Positions 39,475-49,366 of a DNA stretch of 64,000 bases are shown one piece after another. The translations under genes were made by a program, and so were the position numbers. The notes under the pieces were generated by a model. That model was not told the origin of the DNA. It made no database searches and saw only the letters and a program-made list of their open reading frames with translations. Where the stretch lies: assembly GCA_030323305.1 (NCBI GenBank), contig CP106741.1:4897501-4961500 (forward strand), read 5' to 3'. Source of the DNA: Paenibacillus sp. CC-CFT747 (lineage in GTDB: Bacteria > Bacillota > Bacilli > Paenibacillales > NBRC-103111). The first letter of the stretch is position 1. Each line of letters begins with the position of its first letter.

Positions 39475-40146
39475 CTATTGAGATTCGGTAAAATATTTTC
39501 TTGTCCGAAGATGAGAATTACGCAGATGGGTTTCCAGCCGTTCCGCCGCCTGGTGGATGTTCCCTTCGGCTAAAGCTTCGAGCACCTGCAAATGCTCGTT
39601 GTGCTCGGTGAGCAGAAAACCCTTCTGAATATCAGGATGAAGCACTAAGAGATACCGTTGGATCCGCTCGATATACTGCTTAATCAGTTGGCTTAGCGTT
39701 TCATTGCCGCAGCGGTTCAAAAACAAGCCATGCAGCTTGTCGTTCATCTCGGCGACGGTTTGCAGGGCCCCTTCCAGGCTCTGGTCTGATGGGAATGAGG
39801 CAACCCGCCACTCGCCGAGCAGCTTATCGATCTCTTTACGGTCCAGAGAATCAAATGCCTTCTTCAGGGCAAGCAGCTCCAAGGGGACGCGCAGTTCAAA
39901 AATTTCATCAAGCTCTTTAAGGCTCATGTGAGTGACGAACATGCCTTTAAAGGGAACGGCCGCTACCAGGCTTTCCGCTGTGAGACGGGAAAGGGCCTCC
40001 CGTATGGGGATGTTCGACACTTCCAGATCCCTTGACCACTGATCAATGTTGATTTTCTCGCCGGGAATCAGCTTATGGTTCAGGATATTCTCTTTAATAA
40101 TCTCATAGATCTCTTCCGTGACAACAGAACGTGTCGGCTTACGCAT
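39475..40146 (-). CDS. GntR-family regulator, FadR/FCD subfamily
   Basis: A 223-aa protein with an N-terminal winged helix (IYEIIKENILNHKLIPGEKI, DLEVSNIPIREALSRL; about 10-70) and an all-helical FCD effector domain (about 80-215) with metal-site candidates near the conserved EMNDKLHGLF and HNEHLQVLEAL. FCD proteins usually respond to sugar acids or organic acids. It lies 93 bases upstream of the dehydratase gene on the same strand, and both genes carry the same 20-bp site, so it likely regulates itself and the dehydratase/SDR operon. Confidence 0.9.
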   Translation of the reverse strand: MRKPTRSVVTEEIYEIIKENILNHKLIPGEKINIDQWSRDLEVSNIPIREALSRLTAESLVAAVPFKGMFVTHMSLKELDEIFELRVPLELLALKKAFDSLDRKEIDKLLGEWRVASFPSDQSLEGALQTVAEMNDKLHGLFLNRCGNETLSQLIKQYIERIQRYLLVLHPDIQKGFLLTEHNEHLQVLEALAEGNIHQAAERLETHLRNSHLRTRKYFTESQ

Positions 40147-40172
40147 CAGTCATCCCATACTTTCTGTTCAGA

Positions 40173-40192
40173 ATCGTGTATGGTTTATGATA
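40173..40192. promoter_or_regulatory. GntR-type operator in front of the GntR gene
   Basis: ATCGTGTATGGTTTATGATA, one mismatch to the site at 39401-39420. It lies 27 bases upstream of the regulator's ATG, consistent with autoregulation. Confidence 0.75.
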
Positions 40193-40225
40193 GCACGCTC
40201 CTTGTGCCCAATCAAACTGAAAAGG

Positions 40226-41819
40226 TTACGTCCGGAAATGCTGCCTGCGGAACTTTTGCGGCGATACGCCAAAATGCTGTTTAAACAGCGTGCAGAAATA
40301 TTTCTCATTGTTAATTCCGACGGCATCGCTCAATTGGGAATTGGTATAATCCTTTTCCTTGAGCAGCCTCACCGCCAACTCGATCCTGCAACGGTTAATG
40401 TAATCCACCATATTTTCTCCGACTTCTCTCTTGAACAAACTGCTGAAGTAGGGGGAGTCAAATTGACATGGTCGGCGACTTCCTCGAGGGAGAGCTTCCG
40501 GGTAAGATGATCCTCCACATACTGCTTGGCCTTGGTGATTTCGGGACGGAGCGAAGACAGCTTCATCTGCCTGCAGCCGCTTAAGTAAGAACGGCATAGT
40601 TCGAGCTGGTCCTCAAATTTCAAGCCAGACATCCGTTCGGCCGGGTTGGAGGGCAGCGCCCCGCCGGAGCTTGCATAATGAGACTCCACCTCTGCCAGGA
40701 ACCCCCGCAGATACAACTCCATCCGCTCCCGGGGAATGTTCCACTCTCTTGCCGTTTCGGCCATCTGTTCAAAGGCCTCTTCCACCTCCTCCGTCTGCTG
40801 AGAGGTAAGAAGCCGGACCAATCTTCTCAGCTGTTCCTGAAGGGCGCTTACTTTCTCCTCATCCGGCCGAATGGGTTGGAATGGGCCCAGCACCGTGCCA
40901 TCTTTAAGATAATAGACGGCGCGCAGCCTTTGGCGGCATTGCCGGTAAGCATCCGGAAGGGTCGGCCAACCGTTGTACACCGGACTAAACGCCAGGTTAA
41001 CGTTCCGTTTCAAATAAGTTTTCATGTTGTAAATAATCGTGTTTCCTAAGGCTTGAGCCCTTGCCTCCTGTTCCGATTGACTGTGGTAGGTAGGCCAGGA
41101 GATGACCCCCATCATCGTGAACTCCGAGGTCTCGCAGGCAAAGCCGTTCCCGACCTGCCGAAGGGTCTCTTCCAATACGTTCAGCATCGCGTATTTCAAT
41201 ACGCTCTGTTCCCTTGCTTTATAGATCCGTTCAAACTCCTCATACTTGCCGATCTCCATAACCAGACAGCTGTAGGGGCCAAGCTTGCCATCCAGCCTTA
41301 GATCGTCGCTCATCCGCTCCATCTGGCCCGGCTCCACTTCACCTCGTAGAAACTCCTGGAAAATTTGCTTCCGCATCCGATGGACATTTTCTAAGCGGGC
41401 CCGGTTTAATTTGGACAGTTCCTCTTCCTTGGCCTCCATGATCCCGATTTCGCCGGCCGCCTTCTCCAAAGCCGCTTTAATATCCGAAGAGGTAAGAGGA
41501 ACCTTCATCAAATAATCCAGCACGTTCTGCTTAATAGCCCGCTTGGCGTAGGCGAAATCGGAATACGCGGTGAGGATAATGAAGACGGTCCGGGAAGCAT
41601 TGCCTTTAGCCGTTCAATCATCTCGATTCCGTCGATGGCCGGCATGACGATATCCGTTAAGATAATATCCGGTTTAAGCTCGACGGCTAGTTCCAGCGCT
41701 TCCTTACCAGAATAGGCCTTTCCCACTATTTCAAACTGGTCAAACTCCCGGAAAATCATTTCCAGCCTTTGCAGAATCAAATCTTCATCATCTACGATTA
41801 AGCACCGGAACAGCCTCAT
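40226..41819 (-). CDS. response regulator, YesN type: receiver plus AraC domain (two frameshifts)
   Basis: The repaired 531-aa protein has a receiver domain (1-120; acidic pocket LIVDDED, phospho-acceptor Asp in IILTDIVMP at about 55), a long middle region and a C-terminal AraC helix-turn-helix (LSLEEVADHVN joined to SPYFSSLFKREVGENMVDYI; QLSDAVGINNEKYFCTLFKQ). Breaks: one T missing in plus-strand T3 41605-41607 (restores KGNASRTVFIILTAYSDFAYAK from two frames) and one A in 40460-40462. ATG 41819 overlaps the kinase TGA by four bases, so translation is coupled. With the kinase it controls the adjacent sugar transporter. Confidence 0.88.
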
Positions 41820-43573
41820 GGGTTAGGCCTCCCCCTTTCTCCTTTTGGAAAGACGGCACGTATGCAGGTGCCCCTTCCCGGTTCGCTCAAAACGGTTAAT
41901 CCATAGGCTTCCCCATAGTAAAGCCTGATTCTCTGGTGAATGTTCCGAAGCCCTATTCTAACCCTTCCCCGTTCGTTCGGCCTCCCGGGTTTTTCGGCTT
42001 GAAGCAGGTTGTCAGCGGTTTCCGGGGACATTCCCTCCCCTTCATCCCGCACCTCTACCACGACCCGGTTATCCTGTAGGTAAGCCTTGATTGTAATCGG
42101 TCCTTCCACCCTTCCTCCCCGGTAGCCGTGAAACAGGCTGTTCTCCACGATCGGCTGGAGGAGAAGCCGGAATACAGGAAAGGCTCGCAGGCCTTCCTCC
42201 ACTTCCACCTGCACGTCAAAGATCCGGTTATAACGGATGTTCTGGATCAGGACATAATCCCGCACGTTCTGCAGTTCCTCATCGAGCGTAACCCACTCCG
42301 AAGCGTCCGCAATGCCGTATTCCAGAATATTGATTAGAGCCCGGATCATGGGGTCCACCTTGTCATACTGCTGCAAACCGACCACATTGCAAACCGAGCC
42401 GAGCGTATTGTAAAGAAAATGCGGGTTGATCTGGGACTGCAGCACCTGGATTTCCAGTTTTCGCTTGCTTTCGTTGCTCACATTCAGATGATCGAGCAGC
42501 CCTACGATTTGTTTAATCATAAGGTCGAAGGTGTGGGCGAGAAGACCGAATTCATCCCGCCGCTTCCACTGCACTTTCACATCCAGGTGCCCCTGCCGGA
42601 TCAGCTTCATTTTGTTGATAAGGTACTGAAGCGGCTTGCGGATATATCGGGCGATGATGGAAGCCACAATTCCGCTTATAAGAAGCCCGATCCCGAGCAG
42701 CAGGAGGTAATAGTGTTCCAGCTTCTGCAGGGACTGTTGAATCCTAGCCTCGTTGTTCACGGAGATGATGGACCAGTTGAACCGGGACGTCGGGAGCTTC
42801 AACAAAGTAAAGGGCTTCCCGTTCTCGCTCGTCAGGTGGATCGTATTCTCATTGATTTGAGCAACCTCCCGGGAGCTCATGCTGCCAAAGACCATCCGGT
42901 GTTCGGGGTCCGGCTTCATCCCAAGCTCACTGTTCTGTCCGGCCACGACAAACCCTTCCGGATCGATCAGCGTAAGCGTGATAAGGTCATCCCGCAAAAT
43001 CTTGAGTATGGTCTGTTCGACCGCGTTTAAGTCAAGGTCCACCGCAATCGCTGCAGGCGGATTGCTTCCGTGCAAATATTTGGTCATCGTAACCGTCCAG
43101 CCGGACGAGGAAGATCGGTATGGTCTGCTGATGGCGGTGCTCAATTTGGAATTCATCGCCTGGTCATACAATGGACGCCTCTCTTCGTTTGGCTCATCGA
43201 AGGCGACCGTAATCAAGCTTCCTCCTACGATGGACATGTCTTCCCGGATGATATAGACATTCCTAAGGGTAGCCGAATTCAACTCGAGCAGCTTCTGCAT
43301 TTCTGTTTTGAGCGACTCGATGGTATCCTGCCCGGGGGTATAGGCCGAATCGATAGAGAACAAGATGGTCTGGAAGGAGGAGAATGTTACGTTCAAATAC
43401 TGATCCACCTTGGATAGTATCTGCTGGACGAAATATTGATTGTTGCTGCGCGTCTCGTTCTGAATATACCGGTAGGCCAGCTGACTGACCAGGGACACCG
43501 TGGCAAACACGAAAATAAAGCAAATCAGGAACAGTTTGAATGTCATGCTGCTGAACCATTTCCCCAAGATCAT
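41816..43573 (-). CDS. sensor histidine kinase, YesM type
   Basis: About 585 aa: membrane span near residues 11-33, a large extracellular sensor domain (dCache-like), a second span near 285-310, HAMP (RKPLQYLINKMKLIRQG), the His_kinase domain with phospho-His in QSQINPHFLYNTL, and a HATPase domain (LLQPIVENSLFHGY N-box; RGRVRIGLRNIHQRI). This class senses extracellular sugars and pairs with YesN-type regulators. The ATG at 43573 is chosen because the earlier in-frame ATG at 43621 sits against the terminator hairpin of the preceding gene. It overlaps the response-regulator gene by ATGA. Confidence 0.9.
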   Translation of the reverse strand: MILGKWFSSMTFKLFLICFIFVFATVSLVSQLAYRYIQNETRSNNQYFVQQILSKVDQYLNVTFSSFQTILFSIDSAYTPGQDTIESLKTEMQKLLELNSATLRNVYIIREDMSIVGGSLITVAFDEPNEERRPLYDQAMNSKLSTAISRPYRSSSSGWTVTMTKYLHGSNPPAAIAVDLDLNAVEQTILKILRDDLITLTLIDPEGFVVAGQNSELGMKPDPEHRMVFGSMSSREVAQINENTIHLTSENGKPFTLLKLPTSRFNWSIISVNNEARIQQSLQKLEHYYLLLLGIGLLISGIVASIIARYIRKPLQYLINKMKLIRQGHLDVKVQWKRRDEFGLLAHTFDLMIKQIVGLLDHLNVSNESKRKLEIQVLQSQINPHFLYNTLGSVCNVVGLQQYDKVDPMIRALINILEYGIADASEWVTLDEELQNVRDYVLIQNIRYNRIFDVQVEVEEGLRAFPVFRLLLQPIVENSLFHGYRGGRVEGPITIKAYLQDNRVVVEVRDEGEGMSPETADNLLQAEKPGRPNERGRVRIGLRNIHQRIRLYYGEAYGLTVLSEPGRGTCIRAVFPKGERGRPNP

Positions 43574-43621
43574 CAGTCCTATTCCGCTGTGGTTCTTATA
43601 TCCTATCAAATAAAACGGCAT

Positions 43622-43648
43622 TAGGAGAGGGAATTCCCCCTCTCCTAG
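43622..43648 (-). terminator. hairpin after the solute-binding-protein gene
   Basis: TAGGAGAGGG and CCCTCTCCTA form a perfect 10-bp stem just past the binding-protein stop; the downstream reverse-strand sequence is moderately U-rich. It may attenuate rather than fully end transcription, lowering kinase/regulator expression relative to the binding protein. Confidence 0.6.
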
Positions 43649-43658
43649 CCAAATCTTG

Positions 43659-45248
43659 TTATTTCAGAGCACCGGCCTCCTTCAGCTGCGTCGTGGCGTA
43701 TTCCTTAAACTTGGCGTATTCGAATTTGCTGTCCAAGGTTTTCAGGAAAGCATCCCAGTTCGACAAAGGCTCTTTGCCCATCATAAATTTCAGAAACATT
43801 TCATTGACGTATTTGTTGCGGTCGCTGTACAGCCTGTCGTTCGGATCGGGCACGATAAACGGATTAACCGGGTTAGGCTTGACATACTGCAGATTAGTCT
43901 TCTGGAAATCGGTCGTTCTAGGATTCGTAAAGTTGAAATAAAGAGCGTCGTCTGCACGCCGTGGCAGGGCATAGTTCGTCGTCCATAAGTACTTATCCGA
44001 CACTTCTTTTTTGCTCATATTTTCCGTAAGCCGCTGGATTTTGCCGTCTACTACGTCCCAGCTGACACCCTTGATCCCATAGTTGGCCCAAGGATAAAAG
44101 TCTTTATCCGTATACCAATACTGAAGAAGAGCCAGTATACGTTTTACCTTCTCAGGATCCTTGGCGGCGGTTTTCGAGATGACCCAGGAGTTGTTCTGAA
44201 ACGACTTCAGGCCTATCGTTTGATCTCCATGAGGTCCTTTTACCGGAGGAATCACGATCCAATCCGGGACTTCTCCCGAAACATCCTTCATGGCCTGCTG
44301 GGAAGTCTTTTCCATTCGTCTCCAATCGCCGATTAGAATGCCCGATTTGCCGGCATACATTTTCTTGTCCAATGCCGTGCCATCGTTAATTGTCACCCAA
44401 TCGGGGTCCACTACCTTGGCGTCCAGCATGGACTTGATATAAGCAAGGGCTTCCTGCATTCTGGGGTCGGAGTTGTCAAAGGTGAGCTTGCCATCCACCA
44501 TATCCACCGTATTCGGGTTAACCCCAAACATCCAGAAGATCATCTGCCAGCCCATGGAAGTCAGGCTGCCGTCCTTCCCAATTCCCGTCACAAAGCCGTA
44601 CGTATCGTTTTTGCCATTCCCGTCCGGGTCATTGAAGGTGAACGCTTTCATGACGTTCAGCAGTTCATCCGGAGTAGTAGGTACTTTCAATCCGAGCTTC
44701 GTGAGCCAGTCGTTGCGGATCCACCATCCCTGGATGCCGTTTACGAATTCATAGCCTGGGGTTCCGAAGGTCTTGCCCTTGTACTTCATCGCCTCCCACT
44801 CTTCCGGCTTGAAACGCGACTGCAGAGCCGGGTAGTCTTTCAGGTAGCTGTCCAAGTCTGCCAGAATCCCCTGGTCGTAGTATTGAATGGCCGTGGCCCG
44901 GTCGGGCATGAAGATCATGTCCGGGATATCCCCGGAAGCAATCATGGTGTTCAGCTTCGCGATTTTCTGGTCGGCCGGCGGGATGATCATGTTAAAATCG
45001 ACATTCACCGCCTTCTCCAGCATTTGCCGGATGGGGTCATCCTCCCGGGCCGGCATCGGCACCTGCGGATTATAGGCTCCCGTCTGATAAGCCGTTATTT
45101 TGATCGTCTTATCCGTTTTCCCTCCATTACCGGATGGACCCGGGGAACCTGAAGATTGGCTGCTTTCCTTGCTTGCGCATGCGCTAAGGATCATGCTGCC
45201 TGCCATAACAGCGGCTAGGGCTCCGGTGATTCTTCGTTTATCTCTCAT
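43659..45248 (-). CDS. extracellular sugar-binding lipoprotein (LplA/LipO type)
   Basis: The 529-aa lipoprotein captures an oligosaccharide for the two permeases encoded just upstream. It starts MRDKRRITGA with a hydrophobic core and the lipobox MILSAC (Cys near 25), followed by a Ser/Gly/Lys-rich linker; the rest is the type-2 binding fold (IPDMIFMPDRATAIQYYDQG, PDEWEAM-like segment). ATG 45248 follows GAGGAGAGG six bases away and is preferred over the frame's upstream start. The frame is intact. The ATPase is not encoded here and is probably a shared MsmX-type protein elsewhere. Confidence 0.9.
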   Translation of the reverse strand: MRDKRRITGALAAVMAGSMILSACASKESSQSSGSPGPSGNGGKTDKTIKITAYQTGAYNPQVPMPAREDDPIRQMLEKAVNVDFNMIIPPADQKIAKLNTMIASGDIPDMIFMPDRATAIQYYDQGILADLDSYLKDYPALQSRFKPEEWEAMKYKGKTFGTPGYEFVNGIQGWWIRNDWLTKLGLKVPTTPDELLNVMKAFTFNDPDGNGKNDTYGFVTGIGKDGSLTSMGWQMIFWMFGVNPNTVDMVDGKLTFDNSDPRMQEALAYIKSMLDAKVVDPDWVTINDGTALDKKMYAGKSGILIGDWRRMEKTSQQAMKDVSGEVPDWIVIPPVKGPHGDQTIGLKSFQNNSWVISKTAAKDPEKVKRILALLQYWYTDKDFYPWANYGIKGVSWDVVDGKIQRLTENMSKKEVSDKYLWTTNYALPRRADDALYFNFTNPRTTDFQKTNLQYVKPNPVNPFIVPDPNDRLYSDRNKYVNEMFLKFMMGKEPLSNWDAFLKTLDSKFEYAKFKEYATTQLKEAGALK

Positions 45249-45312
45249 GTTCGACCTCTCCTCTATACTCATGTTTATATTATCCGGGATTGCCGGGATA
45301 ATCAAAGGGACT

Positions 45313-46177
45313 TTATCCTTTTACCGAACCGACCAGAACGCCCTTGGCAAAATGCTTCTGGATAAACGGATACACGCACAGGATCGGCACCGTCGAGACG
45401 ATAACCGCAGCCATCTGGATGGCGAAGGTACTGACCGGTCCGTCTAAAGCCGACTGCTCGGCACTTTGATTCTGCACGCTGAGCAGAATGTTACGCAGGA
45501 CCACTTGAAGCGGCATCAGCTGCGGATTGTTAATATACATGACGGCGTCAAAGTAGCTGTTCCAGTGGCTGACCGCATAGAAAAGGCCGATCGTGGCAAA
45601 CGAAGGAAGCGATAGCGGAAGAATGATCTTCCATAAAGTGGTCAGTTCTCCCGACCCATCCACTCTCGCGGATTCTTCCAGTTCCGGGGAAGCTGTTCGA
45701 AGAAGGTCTTCATCACGATCAGATTAAACACACTGATTAACCCCGGTATGATCAGAGACCAGATGGAATTCATCAAGCCAAGGGATTTGATCAGAATATA
45801 AGTCGGAATCAACCCCCATTGAACAGCATGGTGAAGACGATGAACAGCAGCAGGCCGCTTCTTCCTGGAAGCGCCTTCTTCGAAAGCACATACGCAGGGA
45901 TAGCGGTAAACAACAGGTTCAGCGCTGTTCCCACCAGCGTCCGAAACAAGGTAATCTTATAGGCCTGGCCCAGCCCAAGGCCGGCGAAGACGGTATGATA
46001 AGCGGAAAGGGTAATCTTCTCGGGAATGAGGACGATGACCCGGCGCAATACTTCCGATTCCGGTGTGAACGAGACGCTTAAGACATAGAGAAACGGAAAG
46101 AGCGTAACAGCGGCGATTGCTGTTAGAAGCAGATAGTTTACCGAATGACCGAGCCTGCCCGCTATGTTGGTTTTCAT
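45313..46177 (-). CDS. carbohydrate ABC transporter permease, LplC type (two frameshifts)
   Basis: The repaired 288-aa protein has about six membrane spans and the EAA-type loop (EESARVDGSGELTT ... LPLSLPSFATIG) that contacts the ATPase. Breaks: plus-strand C5 45813-45817 (FNGG becomes FNGGLIPTYILIKSLG) and G4 45686-45689 (restores FFEQLPPELEESARVDG). It starts ten bases after the LplB-type gene with GGAGGG in front. Together they form the membrane channel of a sugar importer. Confidence 0.88.
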
Positions 46178-46187
46178 GAAATCCCTC

Positions 46188-47144
46188 CTACCAGATCTGG
46201 CCGTCGAATTTTTTGGCCGCTTTGTTCGCAGCCACGACGAGAATGAATCCGATCACGGCCTTGAAAAGCCCTACCGCGGTAGCCAGGCCAATCTGCATGC
46301 GCTCAAGTCCCTGGCGGTACACCCACGTGTCGATGATATCCGCCTTCTCTTGATTGAAAGTGTTGGCCATCATAAAGATTTGATCGAAACCTGCGTCGAG
46401 AATGTGGCTAAGGCGGATGACAAGCAGAATGATAATAATGTTGCGAATGCCCGGCAGAGTGACGTGCCACAGCTGTCTGGCTTTCGAGGCCCCATCCATC
46501 CGGGCGGCCTCGTAAAGACTCGGATCGATTCCAGCCAGCGCAGCCAGATAGAGAATGGCTCCCCAGCCGACTTCCTTCCACAGATCGGAGGACACGATAA
46601 TCGGACGAATCCACCCTGGTTCGGTCAGGAAGGAAATCGGGCTGTAGCCGTACTCCTTCAGCAGCAGATTGATCAAGCCTTCTCCCGGGGAGAGAAGCGC
46701 TACCATCAAGCCATACACGATGACCCACGAAACAAAGTGCGGTAGGTAGGTGATCGTCTGCACCACTTTCTTGAACCAGTTCGATTTCACCTCATTCAGC
46801 ATGAGGGCCAGTACAATGGGGGCGGCAAAGCCGAAGAGCAGCTTGTAGACCGATATTAAGATGGTGTTCTCCATAATATCCCAGAAGTATACCCCATTGA
46901 TGAAACCGCTGAAGTTGCGAAATCCGATCCATGGACTATCCCAAAATCCAAGCGCCAGGTTGTAATTCTTGAAGGCGATCAGGATTCCGAACATCGGAAT
47001 ATACTTGAATACGGCAAAATAGATGAGCTCCGGCAGCAGAAGGAGATACAGGATTCGATATCTTCTCATCCGCGCCCACAGCGTGCTCTTCCTGGCTCTT
47101 TTCTCTTTGAAAAGAGCGGCCGCCGTGTCGGTCGGTGCGTTCAT
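46188..47144 (-). CDS. carbohydrate ABC transporter permease, LplB type
   Basis: A 318-aa protein with six membrane spans, a cytoplasmic N-terminus and the conserved EAA loop (YEAARMDGASKARQLW ... LPGIRNI). It pairs with the LplC-type permease. ATG 47144 follows AGGGGAA. It is the first gene of the transporter/binding-protein/kinase/regulator unit running left to 40226. The frame is intact. Confidence 0.92.
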   Translation of the reverse strand: MNAPTDTAAALFKEKRARKSTLWARMRRYRILYLLLLPELIYFAVFKYIPMFGILIAFKNYNLALGFWDSPWIGFRNFSGFINGVYFWDIMENTILISVYKLLFGFAAPIVLALMLNEVKSNWFKKVVQTITYLPHFVSWVIVYGLMVALLSPGEGLINLLLKEYGYSPISFLTEPGWIRPIIVSSDLWKEVGWGAILYLAALAGIDPSLYEAARMDGASKARQLWHVTLPGIRNIIIILLVIRLSHILDAGFDQIFMMANTFNQEKADIIDTWVYRQGLERMQIGLATAVGLFKAVIGFILVVAANKAAKKFDGQIW

Positions 47145-47267
47145 TTTGATTTCCCCTGTCTGTTAAGTCGGTTTCTTATGGTCTTATCGTACCGGTTTTC
47201 GGCTACGGTGATTTCCAATATATTAATGAATGACTTCAATATTTTAAGATGCGTGCTTCCCTTTTAA

Positions 47268-47313
47268 CAAAAAGAGCACCTTCCGACGGCAGCGCCGTCT
47301 CAAGTTGCTCTTT
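47268..47313 (-). terminator. intrinsic terminator of the UxuB-like operon
   Basis: AAAGAGCA ... TGCTCTTT with an inner GACGGC/GCCGTC stem, followed on the reverse strand by U5. Confidence 0.8.
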
Positions 47314-47380
47314 CCCCTTATTCACTCTCGAGCGGAATGGGAACATGGAACGCGGCTTCCCTCATCGGGTCAACGGTACG

Positions 47381-48220
47381 TTATACACCGGAGTAGGCCA
47401 TAAACCCACCGTCCACCGGCACGGTAATGCCCGTAACGAAACCGGAGCAGCGCTCATCCGCCAGCCACATGAGCGTACCGAGCAAATCTTCCGGTTTGCC
47501 AAACCGCCCCATAGGGGTATGGGCGATAATTTTATCCGATCGTTCGGTTAAGGTTCCGTCTTCCCGGAGAAGCAGCTTTCGGTTTTGTTCGGTTACTACG
47601 AACCCGGGAGCGATCGCATTGACCCGAATCCCCACATCCGCCAGATGAACGGCAAGCCACTTGGTTATGTTATCGATCGCCGCCTTGGCAGCACTGTACG
47701 CCGGAACCTTCGTTGCTGGACGAGGGGCTGCCATAGAGGAAATATTGAGGATAGCGGCGCCTTCCCGCCCGAGCATCATGGGGGTGAAATGCTGCGTGGG
47801 CACCCAAGTCCCGAGCACATTCAGGTCCAGGACATGACCGAAGCCGTCCGGCTTCATCGTGAAGAGCGTGGTGATGTCCGTTCGTATTGCATGGTCAAGT
47901 GATAGTCGTTCAGATGTCGTATTTCCGCTGGGATGCCCTCCTCCTGCCCCATTAAGGAGAAGATCGCAGCCTCCGAACTCGCTTTGGACGAACCTGGCGG
48001 CTTCCGCAACCTGCTCCACGTTGAGTACGTCACAGGAGACCGCAACCGCCTCTCCGCCTGCCTGCTTGATCGCGTTTGCTACCTGATTTCCGTTTTCCAA
48101 GTTACGGTTAAGCAGAACAATACGCATGCCGTGGGAGGCAAGCTCTCTCGCCATCGTCCCGCACAGCACGCCGCTGCCGCCTGTAATGACGGCGATGCGG
48201 CCTTGCAAATGACTGACCAT
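47381..48220 (-). CDS. uxuB: SDR-family D-mannonate oxidoreductase (fructuronate reductase), UxuB/YjmF type
   Basis: The 279-aa SDR closely matches my recollection of B. subtilis UxuB/YjmF, including the family-specific stretches RTDITTLFTMKPDGFGHV, ISSMAAPRPATKVPAYSAAK and the C-terminus FVTGITVPVDGGFMAYSGV. It has TGGSGVLCG at the cofactor site and YSAAKAA as the catalytic Tyr/Lys pair. It interconverts D-fructuronate and D-mannonate with NAD(H). It lies two bases after the dehydratase gene, with its ribosome site inside that gene's end, so the two are coupled. UxuA is encoded at 56364 on the other strand. Confidence 0.85.
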   Translation of the reverse strand: MVSHLQGRIAVITGGSGVLCGTMARELASHGMRIVLLNRNLENGNQVANAIKQAGGEAVAVSCDVLNVEQVAEAARFVQSEFGGCDLLLNGAGGGHPSGNTTSERLSLDHAIRTDITTLFTMKPDGFGHVLDLNVLGTWVPTQHFTPMMLGREGAAILNISSMAAPRPATKVPAYSAAKAAIDNITKWLAVHLADVGIRVNAIAPGFVVTEQNRKLLLREDGTLTERSDKIIAHTPMGRFGKPEDLLGTLMWLADERCSGFVTGITVPVDGGFMAYSGV

Positions 48221-48221
48221 A

Positions 48222-49351
48222 TTATTTGCTTCCTCCTTTGAACGAACTTCGCACTTCCTCCGGTTTCAGCAGGTAACGGGCCAAAGCTGAACGGTTGAAC
48301 CGGATTCCGTGTCCCGGCCTCTGCGGAGGAACACCGATTCCCCCGCTAACCAGGATCGGCTCTTCCAGAACCCCAAGCTCGGTCAGGGAGCCCCTACCAC
48401 ATTCTCAAGCATGTAGCTGTTGGGAACGCCGCAAAGCAAGTGGACCGAAAGCTCCATCATATAGTGAGGCGCTATGACCTTTCCGAACGTCTGCGAGAGA
48501 TGGGCGATTTTGAGCCATTCTGTAATGCCTCCCACGAACGCTATATCGGCTTGAACGATATCGATGGCATCCCGCCTGAGATATTCTAGAAATTGATAGC
48601 TGCTGTATAGGCTTTCCCCGAGCGCAATGGGAGTTTGCACATGCCGCCTCAGCTGATGATGTCCCTCGATATCATGATAGAGAATCGGTTCTTCGATCCA
48701 ACCTAATTTCAATCCATCTAAGCGCCCGCAAGCGCGCAGCGCTTCCGCCGCATTCCACTTCTGATTGGCGTCGACCATGATCGTCCCCGCCGGACCCATC
48801 AGCTCCTGGACTTTGACGATTCGTTCGATGTCTTCCTCTATCGTTTCCTTCCCAATTTTGATCTTGACTGTTTGGTACTGCTGCTCCTTATAGCCTTTCA
48901 CCCGGTCCAATAACTGCTCCAAAGTATCCCCGAGATCGATGCCGCTGATGTAGCAGGGAATGCTCTCCCGTGCGGCGCCGAGAAGCCGGTATAGCGGCTG
49001 CTTGTAGTGCTTGCCGATCAAATCCCAGATCGCTATATCCAACGCCGCTATCGCCATGGAATTTACGCCCAGTCCAAGCCGCCTGGACTGTCGCTGGAGC
49101 AGCTGCCAGCAATATTCATAGCGAAGCGGGTCAAGGCCAATAAGAAGATTCGCCAGGTAATCCTCGATCAGGGCTTTGATCGCGGTTCCGCCAACATCAA
49201 CCGTGTAGCTGTAGCCCGTTCCCATTATGCCCGTGTCGGTCACCAGCTCCACCACGACAAACTCGATCCCCTGGACCTTATTCGTAGCATCCTCCCAAGG
49301 CGGGTTCGGAGGAATCCGGTAGGCTTCCACCTTCACATGCTCGATTATCAT
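48222..49351 (-). CDS. enolase-superfamily (mandelate racemase type) sugar-acid dehydratase (one frameshift)
   Basis: The repaired 376-aa protein has the KxK motif (VKIKIG), metal ligands in MVDANQKW, WIEEPI and ALGES, and the His in APHYMMELS. The break is at plus-strand C4 48391-48394; five Gs restore NVVGGSLTELGVLEEPILVS and run to TAA 48222. Placed between a zinc dehydrogenase and UxuB-like SDR, it probably acts on an aldonate or uronate related to gulonate or mannonate. It differs from the dehydratase at 38275, so the two are not recent duplicates. RBS AAAGGGAGCGG precedes ATG 49351. Confidence 0.85.
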
Positions 49352-49366
49352 ACGTTCCGCTCCCTT

